Of a stretch of 46,200 bases of DNA, positions 7,567 through 14,640 are shown in pieces (the stretch's first letter is position 1; each line of letters begins with the position of its first letter). Below the pieces are notes generated by a model. The model was not told where the DNA came from, did no database searches, and worked only from the letters and a program-made list of their open reading frames with translations. The position numbers and the translations under genes are program-made. The stretch lies in contig VXPE01000054.1 of assembly GCA_009839745.1 (NCBI GenBank), positions 52,075 to 98,274 of the forward strand. Reading direction: 5' to 3'. The DNA comes from Candidatus Poribacteria bacterium. Lineage in GTDB: Bacteria; Poribacteria; WGA-4E; WGA-3G.

Positions 7567-8664
7567 TTAGGTGGCTGCCGAGATAGGCATCTTGTAGAGG
7601 GCGCGAGCATTTTCTGCCATGATTTTGCGCCTGAGCGTTGGAGAGAGACTTTTCGGGAGTGCTTGATCGGGAGAATCGAAATCCCAATGCGGATAATCGG
7701 TTGCGAACATCAACCTATCATCCAAGTCGAGTTGCGCGAGCAGTTGATCGAAGTATTCCTGTTTGGGTGGTTCTTCAATCGGCTGTGTTGTAATCCAGAA
7801 GTGTTCCCGGATGTACTCAGAAGGCAACCGTTTCAGCTCAGGTACCTCGTCCCGTAGTTTTTTCCATGCCCGATCCAGTCGCCACATCAACGGGGGTAGC
7901 CACGCGAAACCGCCCTCAATGAGAGCTACCTTGAGCGTCGGGAATTGTTCAAAGACTCCTTCGCAGACGAGACTCGTTACCTGTGTCTGAAATGCCTGTG
8001 TCATTCCGGCGTGGTCTTCAATGTAGTGTGAGGGTCTCCCGACAGCGGTAATCGGTCCGACACCGACACCGGTGAAATGGATACCGATGGGAAGGTCGTG
8101 CTGGACTGCCGTTTCATACATCTTCCAGTATCTCCGTCTTCCTAAAGGTTCCATCGTGCGAGCGAGCAGGAGTATTTGCACGAACCCCGGATGGTCAGCC
8201 ACTCTATTGATCTCGGCAGTGGCGAATTCTGCGTCGTCGCATGCGACGATGATGGAGGCGCGGAGTCTCGGTTCTTTTTCAAGCCATTCCTCAATCTGCC
8301 AGTCGTTCACAGCACTTGCCCACGCCGCGGCGAAGGCGAGATTGGGCATCTCGCAGACCGGAGTCAAGCAGTTGAGGATACCGTATTCGATGTTGAATGC
8401 GTCCAATAACTGCTCACGTAGGAAATCGAGATCGGAGCCGGGACGTTGCCCGGAGGGGGTCCATGCATCGTATCTCGCACCGAAGGGGTGGGCGCGAGGG
8501 ATATATGCGCCGACGCGGTCGGTTGTCCCGACCATACCGTGATGTTTCCGCCACCGTTCGGAGAGATAGGGATACAACACCGTCTCGGAAGCGAGGGTGT
8601 TATGCACATCACAGTCAATAACTGATGGTTTCTGCTGTTGTTTGCGTGCCTCTGTTTTTGCCAT
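7567..8664 (-). CDS. Amidohydrolase-family metal-dependent hydrolase (amidohydrolase 2 type)
   Basis: Predicted cytoplasmic TIM-barrel hydrolase or decarboxylase of the amidohydrolase-2 group (ACMSD/LigY-like), 365 residues. Metal-binding features: D19-x-H21 in IDCDVHN near the N-terminus, a His in GIHFTG in the middle, and an Asp in FATDYPHWDFD near the C-terminus. It has a strong Shine-Dalgarno (CAGGAGGG) before the ATG at 8664. A clear paralogue lies at 12327-13418, and the two bracket the restriction-modification cluster. Family members break or decarboxylate aromatic and lactone intermediates; no specific substrate can be given. Confidence 0.85.
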   Translation of the reverse strand: MAKTEARKQQQKPSVIDCDVHNTLASETVLYPYLSERWRKHHGMVGTTDRVGAYIPRAHPFGARYDAWTPSGQRPGSDLDFLREQLLDAFNIEYGILNCLTPVCEMPNLAFAAAWASAVNDWQIEEWLEKEPRLRASIIVACDDAEFATAEINRVADHPGFVQILLLARTMEPLGRRRYWKMYETAVQHDLPIGIHFTGVGVGPITAVGRPSHYIEDHAGMTQAFQTQVTSLVCEGVFEQFPTLKVALIEGGFAWLPPLMWRLDRAWKKLRDEVPELKRLPSEYIREHFWITTQPIEEPPKQEYFDQLLAQLDLDDRLMFATDYPHWDFDSPDQALPKSLSPTLRRKIMAENARALYKMPISAAT

Positions 8665-8800
8665 CTTTTTCCCTCCTGACAGTTAAATGCCCGGTTTGGT
8701 TATGAGCAGCTTTATCGCCCATTATTCTTTTGGCGTTCTCGGTACTACTGATGCCTTCTAATGAGGTCTATGTATTCCATGTTTCACCATAGTTGACTAT
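8665..8800. other. Intergenic gap, no recognised content
   Basis: 136 bp between the restriction endonuclease stop and the amidohydrolase start. Apart from the Shine-Dalgarno of the amidohydrolase I see no promoter, repeat or small gene. Confidence 0.5.
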
Positions 8801-9520
8801 TCAATGAGAAAAATCAGTGAAATAATCTTCACGGTACTTAGAGAAGTAGTATAGCACAGCGCGTTCTGCAATATCTGTCATAATGTCGAACATTTCATCA
8901 ACGGTCCATTCCTCGGCACGGAAATAGAAACTACCACGATTGAATCGTCCATCTCCCTCATTATGGAGGTAGGTTTTGTTGAGTCTGCCAAACATTGCCA
9001 TAGTTGAGACCCGATCCAAAATTGGGGATGTTTCCTCAAAATCGCAACCATATCCGAAACAAACAAACGGGAAAATACTTTCGCGCAGTAACGCGGTCCG
9101 AAATCCTATTAAGTTCTTGCCAAGACGTTCAATAGCGTTCCCCTGTGCTTGCTTGCGTAAACCTTCCTTTGCCCGTAAATCGTTTGTCCCCTGATTTTTG
9201 ACCTCCGAGATCAGAATTGGATAGGTTAAGTTGTTGTCTTTGATGCTCTTTATTGCGAGAATACCTCCATCCGGTTTCATATGAGTTTTCTCAGAATGAC
9301 AATGTAAGTCAATGTCAGGGAAATCTGGTTTCAGTTCATTGATAATGTCTTTCAAGCCCCACTGTTTTTTATGAATTAAAGTGATTCTTTTCTCAAATCT
9401 GTCTTCCAAGTATTCAACAACCTTGTACAGTGCCTGAATAAGTTCACTTTCTTGCTGTTTAGCCGTTGCGTTGATTACAGTGTCTGTCCGCGCTTCTCGC
9501 AGTCGCTCTTTATTTCCCAT
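8801..9520 (-). CDS. EcoRI-like type II restriction endonuclease
   Basis: 239 residues, similar to R.EcoRI in layout. The PD-(D/E)xK catalytic residues are D84 (KPDGGI), E106 and K108 (SEVKNQG), matching D91, E111 and K113 of EcoRI. The recognition stretch GNAIER (127-132) is the same as EcoRI residues 140-145, which contact the inner bases of GAATTC, so a GAATTC-like target is likely. SIFPFVCFGYGCDF also parallels EcoRI's SHFPYVLFLEGSNF. It should cut unmodified foreign DNA as a homodimer. The start overlaps the methylase stop by 11 bp, with GAGGAA upstream, so endonuclease translation is probably coupled to methylase translation. No truncation is seen. Confidence 0.88.
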   Translation of the reverse strand: MGNKERLREARTDTVINATAKQQESELIQALYKVVEYLEDRFEKRITLIHKKQWGLKDIINELKPDFPDIDLHCHSEKTHMKPDGGILAIKSIKDNNLTYPILISEVKNQGTNDLRAKEGLRKQAQGNAIERLGKNLIGFRTALLRESIFPFVCFGYGCDFEETSPILDRVSTMAMFGRLNKTYLHNEGDGRFNRGSFYFRAEEWTVDEMFDIMTDIAERAVLYYFSKYREDYFTDFSH

Positions 9521-10661
9521 TGAAATTCCTCTCTACAAGAAATAACTGCTCAGTAACATGAATGTTTCGGTTTCTTAGATTCCTCGATCCACGAAATGTA
9601 TTGTACCGAATCTCAAACTCATCAACAGTGCCTATTTTTCGGAGCATAGCACGCATCTCATCTGGCGGAATAAACCCTTCATTATTAAAGGAAATAAGAA
9701 AAAAGCGTGTGTCAAGTGTATGCAGTAGATCCTTAAATAGTTCTTTAGATTTTGTTTGAACATTATAGCCCGAGCGTTTCCAGCCTTTTGGAATACCTGA
9801 TATTCGACTTATCTCTGTAGGTTCTTTATAATGCACAAGTAAATTTAGCATAAAGTAGTTTGAACCATAAGGATGTTGATTGTAAGGGGGATCAATATAA
9901 GTCAAATCAAGTTCCCTTATCTGATTAGCGACTTTATTTGTGTCGTCATGATACACCTCGTAATCACATTCAAATTGGCTTAGGACAGGCGGTTCCAGTT
10001 CAATTTGCCCTTTAATACGACTTAGTGCATCGGAGTTAGTTCCCCCGTATTGCCCAATTCCAGTCATCTTGTTTTTGTAGAAGCCCTTAAATATTCCTGA
10101 AGTGTTTGAGTGGACAGATGCTTTACTAAGCAAAGGTCCTAACAGTGAATCACGAAAGTTTAAGGGGTAGTCCTCAACCATTCTACGATAATTATCCAGC
10201 CGGCGGGCATTATCGCGTGTGTAGAAAACTCGATCGTTTCGCGTAATTCTTGATTCATCTTCAGGGGCATAAAGTCTCTCAATAAATCCTTTAGGAGATG
10301 ATTCATTCACACGGTGATTGAGTTCTGCAATAATTTTGGCAATTGTAGTTAAATCAACTGAACTGCGGTTTTGGAGATAGCATCTTGATATTGATGCAGC
10401 ATAGTCTTCAAAATCATTGCTTGCAAGATACGAGGTATGAGCTTTCATAAACCGGGAGACAATACCAGAACCACTGAAAGCGTCAAATACACGAAGGTGG
10501 GATTTACCTATTCGTTTTTTCACTTGTACAACTGCTCTGCCTATATGACCCAGCAGCGAACGCTTATTGCCTATATATGTAATGAGTTGATTTGAAAGGT
10601 AGTCAATGTCTTCTATTCCAATCATGGAGAGTACTTCCTCAGGAATATAGTGCTTTGTCAT
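9510..10661 (-). CDS. D12-class N6-adenine DNA methyltransferase
   Basis: Modification partner of the EcoRI-like nuclease; it should methylate adenine in the shared site using S-adenosylmethionine. Motifs of the D12 class are clear: an N-terminal NQLITYIGNKRSLLGHI segment, FDAFSGSG (motif I, SAM binding), and DPPYNQHPYGSNY (motif IV, catalytic). I placed the start at ATG 10661 (383 residues, MTKHYIPEEV), because the family begins about there. A longer reading starts at GTG 10757 inside a 19-bp tandem repeat and adds 32 residues with no family look. It is the upstream gene of the pair, which lets protection build before cutting. No controller (C) gene is visible. Confidence 0.87.
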   Translation of the reverse strand: MTKHYIPEEVLSMIGIEDIDYLSNQLITYIGNKRSLLGHIGRAVVQVKKRIGKSHLRVFDAFSGSGIVSRFMKAHTSYLASNDFEDYAASISRCYLQNRSSVDLTTIAKIIAELNHRVNESSPKGFIERLYAPEDESRITRNDRVFYTRDNARRLDNYRRMVEDYPLNFRDSLLGPLLSKASVHSNTSGIFKGFYKNKMTGIGQYGGTNSDALSRIKGQIELEPPVLSQFECDYEVYHDDTNKVANQIRELDLTYIDPPYNQHPYGSNYFMLNLLVHYKEPTEISRISGIPKGWKRSGYNVQTKSKELFKDLLHTLDTRFFLISFNNEGFIPPDEMRAMLRKIGTVDEFEIRYNTFRGSRNLRNRNIHVTEQLFLVERNFNGK

Positions 10662-10747
10662 GCCAAAGTTGGTGGATGGAAACGTCGCGCTTCGGAACTC
10701 GTCCTTATAAAAACTCAGCAAACATCGGAATATCCAGACGCGCTGAA

Positions 10748-10785
10748 TACGTTTCACCCATCATTTTACGTTTCACCCATCATTT
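10748..10785. repeat. 19-bp tandem repeat upstream of the methylase
   Basis: tacgtttcacccatcattt occurs twice in a row (10748-10766 and 10767-10785), in the leader of the restriction-modification operon. On the coding strand each unit holds ATGATGG, giving short out-of-frame starts. It could be an operator or a replication-slip duplication. Confidence 0.65.
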
Positions 10786-10819
10786 AAAGTGGACAAAGCA
10801 TTAGCAACCTTAAAATTCC

Positions 10820-11866
10820 TTAAACAATTTCTACTTTCAGTGGCTCACCGAGATCTGCGGCAATTTCCTCAAGAAGGATTTTTTTCTTCTTAGTGCTATT
10901 GTGAGTCATTATGTAATATCGTCCGGATTCGCGTTGGGTGTATTTGTCATTTTTGTCGGTTGATATGATAGGGATGATGTCTGATTTATTCAGATCCCTC
11001 ACCCGCTCTATTCCAAATTTTTCAATTACTTCAGTGAAGGTAGTTGCTGCAGTGTTATGATCAATTACCTGTCGATCGGGCATAGTAACAACAAGACGTG
11101 TCTGCGGTGTCTTCTGTGTTCTATGCGTACGGGATTGTGTCGATTCTCCAGATGGAGCAGATGGAGAGAAGGCTTCTTGCCGATCCAGTTCGGTTTCTCT
11201 TTCGAGGCTTTTCAGAAAACTTAATACTTGTTCATCGACAGGTCTATATCCACACAGACTTTCCACCTTCTCTGCCACAACATCTAATAAAAACTCATCT
11301 GCTTCTTCTACTAATTTACTCCATGCTTCCGGTAACTGTATTGCAACCCGCCTTTGCTGAACAACCGTTTCATAGTCCTTCTTGATTGCCTCAATAGCTT
11401 CACTCGTCCGTATTGATTCGTAGTTTAGGTATCTGTCAAGACGCGTGGCACTTTCCTCACTATCATTTTTCGTTAGATCGATCCCGTGTACTTTGCGCTC
11501 TTTGTAGTTGCCCTGTCCAATTGGGTAAAAAAAGTGCCATTCTCGTCCATCGGTGAGAATAGCGATCGGTACCCCGCTGCGAAAAGCATATCTAAACAAT
11601 TGATCCTCTGCATTTGCATCAATATGTCCGACTTTCTTAACCTCAATGAAAACGCAGGGCTCCGACGGTGGGTGACATAAGGCAAAGTCAACTTTCCCCC
11701 CCTCAACAGGGTACTGAGGATAGACAATCTGTGATTGGAATCTCGGCCACCCCAATTCATGAACCAGCCTACGCACGATGTCATCACAGACTGCAGCCTC
11801 ATTTGGTGGAAGTTCCCCTTTTTCTAAACTTTCGCATATGTCGTTAATGTGTTCCTTGAGAGTCAT
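10820..11866 (-). CDS. HsdR N-terminal-like nuclease-domain protein
   Basis: 348 residues. Residues about 25-150 look like the PD-(D/E)xK domain of the type I restriction HsdR N-terminal family: D60 in GGKVDFAL, E75 and K77 in VFIEVKKVG, then DQLFRYAF and LTDGREWHFF. A long helical, charged middle (about 165-230) and a low-complexity linker (SPSAPSGESTQSRTHRTQK) lead to a C-terminal domain of about 90 residues (DRQVIDHNTAATTFTEVIEKFG) that I do not recognise. There is no helicase part, so it is not a full HsdR. It directly precedes the R-M pair on the same strand. It may be an accessory nuclease of the defence island or an independent protein. Confidence 0.7.
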   Translation of the reverse strand: MTLKEHINDICESLEKGELPPNEAAVCDDIVRRLVHELGWPRFQSQIVYPQYPVEGGKVDFALCHPPSEPCVFIEVKKVGHIDANAEDQLFRYAFRSGVPIAILTDGREWHFFYPIGQGNYKERKVHGIDLTKNDSEESATRLDRYLNYESIRTSEAIEAIKKDYETVVQQRRVAIQLPEAWSKLVEEADEFLLDVVAEKVESLCGYRPVDEQVLSFLKSLERETELDRQEAFSPSAPSGESTQSRTHRTQKTPQTRLVVTMPDRQVIDHNTAATTFTEVIEKFGIERVRDLNKSDIIPIISTDKNDKYTQRESGRYYIMTHNSTKKKKILLEEIAADLGEPLKVEIV

Positions 11867-12020
11867 TGCTTAACAAATCAGTCCTTTCAATTCTAATGAA
11901 AAATTTGGGGGCATCGCGGATTTACCGAGAACTCTCCACGAACTAATGAATTTAATTTTTCCATTATATAGAATTTTATCCAAATGTCAAGAAAAAATGG
12001 TGAGGCGACATCTATTGGAT
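11867..12020. other. Intergenic gap, no recognised content
   Basis: 154 bp, A/T-rich in part (11945-12000). It separates the nuclease gene from the VapBC remnant. No clear promoter or repeat seen. Confidence 0.5.
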
Positions 12021-12164
12021 TCACCATTCTCTGCGTATCCCGTAAGCCTCAAAAGCCGTGTCGGTCCTAATTATTGGAAGATCTTCAACAAGGGCTTGTG
12101 CAATGATCAATCTGTCAAATGGATCTCGGTGGTGAAAAGGCAAGTTTGAAATCTGGGAGCTCAT
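12021..12164 (-). pseudogene. VapC-like PIN-domain toxin remnant (C-terminal part only)
   Basis: About 47 residues in frame, containing LPFHHRDPFDRLIIAQA and ending DTAFEAYGIRREW, which is the C-terminal third of a type II VapC PIN toxin (family form: HHRDPFDRxLIAQA, then D-x-x-F-x-x-Y). The N-terminal ~80 residues with the first acidic catalytic residues are missing, so it cannot be an active RNase. It overlaps the antitoxin reading frame and was apparently joined to it by a deletion. Confidence 0.75.
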
Positions 12165-12282
12165 CCTCAAAATCTTCACTGACGTGAATAAGCCCTTTGG
12201 CACTCCCAAAGCCGACCTTTAACCAAGGTTCACAGAAAATGCTTTTCCACTCGTATTGATAGGTTGGCATCAACGTGTCCAT
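12115..12282 (-). pseudogene. VapB-like (DUF2281-type) antitoxin remnant
   Basis: The frame from ATG 12282 gives 55 residues that contain GSAKGLIHVSEDFEDELPDF, typical of the C-terminus of DUF2281/VapB-type antitoxins. The normal N-terminal helix-rich part is not seen, and the frame then runs out of register into VapC sequence and stops (SPPRSI-stop). It lies 44 bp past the stop of the amidohydrolase. Together with the VapC piece it marks a dead toxin-antitoxin locus in the defence island. Confidence 0.65.
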
Positions 12283-12326
12283 TGATTCAGCGTGAAAAAG
12301 AAAGTGGTACTTCACATACGTCTGAT

Positions 12327-13418
12327 CTAACAATTTAAGTGATAGAATTCCTTCGCATTTTCGGACAAGATTTTGCGTGCCAACGATTGGGGTAACTGTG
12401 TAGGAAATGCCTCTTCGGGAGAGTCGAAATGCCAGTGCGGATAGTCGCTTGAGAACATCAACATGTCCTCGGAATCGAGTTGACCGACGATCTGAAGGAG
12501 TTCCGCCGCGGTTGGCGGGGCATCGATGGGTTGGAGCGTCATGCGCATGTGTTGACGGATATACGCTGAGGGTGGCTGTTTGACCCAAGGGGTCAGATGT
12601 CGTAAGCCGCGCCACTCTTTATCGAACCGCCACATGAGCGACGGCATCCAAGTAACGCCAGTCTCTATGAGCGCAACACGTAAGTCAGGAAACACCTCAA
12701 AGACTCCCTCTGACACGAGACTCAGCACCTGTGCCTGAAATACCTGGGACATACCGACGTATTCCTCCAGATAGGTCGAGGTCCATCCGACGGAGGTCGG
12801 TGGTAGGCCGGGTGCACCACCGTAATGGATGCCGATTGCCAATCCATGACGCACAGCCGCGGCGTAGATCGGATGATAGCGTCTGTTGCCATAAGGGACT
12901 TGCGATCGGGCGGGTAGCATCACTTGGACGAACCTCGGATGTCCTCCCAAACGCTCAATTTCCCTCGCGGCGAGTTCTGGGTTTTGGCTCGGCACAATCA
13001 AGGAACCACGTAAGCGAGGTTCAGGATCCAGATAGTGTTCAATCTGCCAATCGTTGACTGCCGAAGCGAGTGCCGCTGCGAAATCTTCGTTGTGTACGCT
13101 CTGGACCCGATAGCCACAGGTGAGTATGCCGTATTCGACCTCCCAATAATCGAGTGCATGCTTACGCAGGCGTGCTAAATCCGAGGCGGGATGATCTTCC
13201 GAGGGATGTATAATTTCTGGGCGTGATGAAGTCGGGACACCGTCAGGATAGTCGTCTGCATCGGGTCCGGGGAAGCCGGATTCCTCGCAATAGTCGCACC
13301 AATAATCGGATAGGTAGGGATAGAGCATCTGATGTGACGGGAGCCGATTATGGAGGTCGCAGTCGATGATGGACATACCCGCCTGAACAAAACTGGGTTT
13401 ACCGTTCTCTGTTTCCAT
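12327..13418 (-). CDS. Amidohydrolase-family metal-dependent hydrolase (amidohydrolase 2 type)
   Basis: 363 residues, a clear paralogue of the gene at 7567-8664 over its whole length (shared blocks such as ASAVNDWQIE and DYPHW). Metal ligands: D21-x-H23 in IIDCDLHN, a His in GIHYGG, and the Asp of FSSDYPHWHFD. It should be a cytoplasmic TIM-barrel hydrolase or decarboxylase. It has its own near-consensus promoter (13448-13476) and an AAAGGAAA Shine-Dalgarno. The two paralogues have diverged, so the duplication is old; they probably act on related but different substrates. Confidence 0.85.
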   Translation of the reverse strand: METENGKPSFVQAGMSIIDCDLHNRLPSHQMLYPYLSDYWCDYCEESGFPGPDADDYPDGVPTSSRPEIIHPSEDHPASDLARLRKHALDYWEVEYGILTCGYRVQSVHNEDFAAALASAVNDWQIEHYLDPEPRLRGSLIVPSQNPELAAREIERLGGHPRFVQVMLPARSQVPYGNRRYHPIYAAAVRHGLAIGIHYGGAPGLPPTSVGWTSTYLEEYVGMSQVFQAQVLSLVSEGVFEVFPDLRVALIETGVTWMPSLMWRFDKEWRGLRHLTPWVKQPPSAYIRQHMRMTLQPIDAPPTAAELLQIVGQLDSEDMLMFSSDYPHWHFDSPEEAFPTQLPQSLARKILSENAKEFYHLNC

Positions 13419-13447
13419 ATACTTTTTCCTTTGGCATTTAGGGTCGA

Positions 13448-13476
13448 ATTATACACTACTTTGCTGAGGTTATCAA
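13448..13476 (-). promoter_or_regulatory. Strong sigma-70-like promoter of the second amidohydrolase gene
   Basis: Minus strand: TTGATA (13476-13471), 17-bp spacer, TATAAT (13453-13448). It points at the amidohydrolase ATG at 13418, giving a leader of roughly 25 nt. This is the best match to the sigma-70 consensus that I saw in the window. Confidence 0.75.
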
Positions 13477-13540
13477 GTTTTATGTAGGGCAGCTATAGTT
13501 TAGCCAATGGTGTTTGTTCGGAATCCGGTGCGGTTGCGTT

Positions 13541-14614
13541 TCAGATTGTGCCATACGTATTCCAGAACAGGACGTGCTCGCCTTCGCATCCCTGCTCCTT
13601 TATGTAGTGAGCGAGTCCTGCTAACGTCTTACCGGTGTAGGTATTCTCAAGCGTAATGCCTTCATGCTCACGCATCATCGCGACTGCCTGCGTGCCGGCT
13701 TCCGTTGGAACAGCATACCCTCTTCCAAAATCGTTGTGCCAGAGTTCAATACGGCGTGGATTGATGTCATGAGCGTCCACTGCACCGATGAGACGCAGGA
13801 TACGGCGCACCATACGGGAGATTGCCCATGTGTTTGCAACCACTGCGTCAGCAACACGGACACCGACGATTTGAGTGCGCAATCCCGCAAGTCGCACGCC
13901 GACGATCAAACCTGCTATGGTTCCGCAAGTCCCTACTGGAACGAAGATGAACCGCGGCTCTGGCAAGATATCCGCCTCAATCTGGGCCTTCAATTCCGAA
14001 ACCGCTTTCACATACCCCACAGAACCGAGCGGTGAGGAGCCACCCGCTGGAATGAAGTAGCGTTCCTCTCCGATCCCAAGCACCGTTTTAGCCTGTTGAT
14101 ATGCGTAACGCGCGAACATTGTGCTCATACGTTTCACTTCGTAGACCCGGTAGGCATTTTCACAAATTTTGCGATAGTTTGCCTCAGAATACTCAGTCGG
14201 GGGTTGTTTAAAGAGCAAACATTCTACACGAAATCCCGATGCTTTCCCATAAACCGCTGTCGCCCGGACATGGTTAGAACCTGTCGGCCCGATTGTAAAA
14301 AGATTCTTTTTCTCGTCTCCATCGGGAGATGCCTGTGCTGCTGCGAACATGTATTCCAATTTACGGACCTTGTTACCCCCACCTAACCGACCACTGAGGT
14401 CGTCCCGCTTTATCCAGAGCGACTTTAAACCGAGGGCACGCTCCAGGTTCGAGAGCCGCGCCACCGGTGTTGGAAAGTTGCCGAGTGAAAGGGAGGGAAC
14501 GGCAGATAGAAAAAGCGAAGAATTGGATGAAAGATTTCCGTTCCCTCCTTCTCTCTCATCCACTCCAGTTTTCGCGTCCTCTCTCCTTTCAGCTTTACAG
14601 TCTTTTTGTTCCAT
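13541..14614 (-). CDS. PLP-dependent D-cysteine desulfhydrase / ACC-deaminase family enzyme
   Basis: Fold type II pyridoxal-phosphate enzyme of the D-cysteine desulfhydrase group, 357 residues. The PLP lysine is K82 in GGGNKVRKLEY; GPTGSNHVRA (substrate and cofactor contact), IPAGGSSPLG and VPVGTCGTIAGL (phosphate binding) also fit. It would remove sulfide and ammonia from D-cysteine or deaminate a related amino acid. The first ~42 residues (rich in Asp, Glu, Ser and Asn) are not part of the family and include an 11-bp inverted repeat at 14492-14548, so part of this extension may come from an inserted element. TTGGAAGGATGGGAAA precedes the ATG. It follows the GMC oxidoreductase by 26 bp, a likely operon. 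Confidence 0.82.
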   Translation of the reverse strand: MEQKDCKAERREDAKTGVDEREGGNGNLSSNSSLFLSAVPSLSLGNFPTPVARLSNLERALGLKSLWIKRDDLSGRLGGGNKVRKLEYMFAAAQASPDGDEKKNLFTIGPTGSNHVRATAVYGKASGFRVECLLFKQPPTEYSEANYRKICENAYRVYEVKRMSTMFARYAYQQAKTVLGIGEERYFIPAGGSSPLGSVGYVKAVSELKAQIEADILPEPRFIFVPVGTCGTIAGLIVGVRLAGLRTQIVGVRVADAVVANTWAISRMVRRILRLIGAVDAHDINPRRIELWHNDFGRGYAVPTEAGTQAVAMMREHEGITLENTYTGKTLAGLAHYIKEQGCEGEHVLFWNTYGTI

Positions 14615-14640
14615 TTTCCCATCCTTCCAAAGCGAGAATC

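Noticed and set aside
10662-10757. GTG 10757 as the methylase start
   Set aside because: The extra 32 residues do not look like the family, and the codon lies inside a tandem repeat.
12115-12615. 166-residue minus-strand frame as a whole gene
   Set aside because: Most of it is a second frame of the amidohydrolase gene; only the last part, from 12282, has antitoxin-like sequence.
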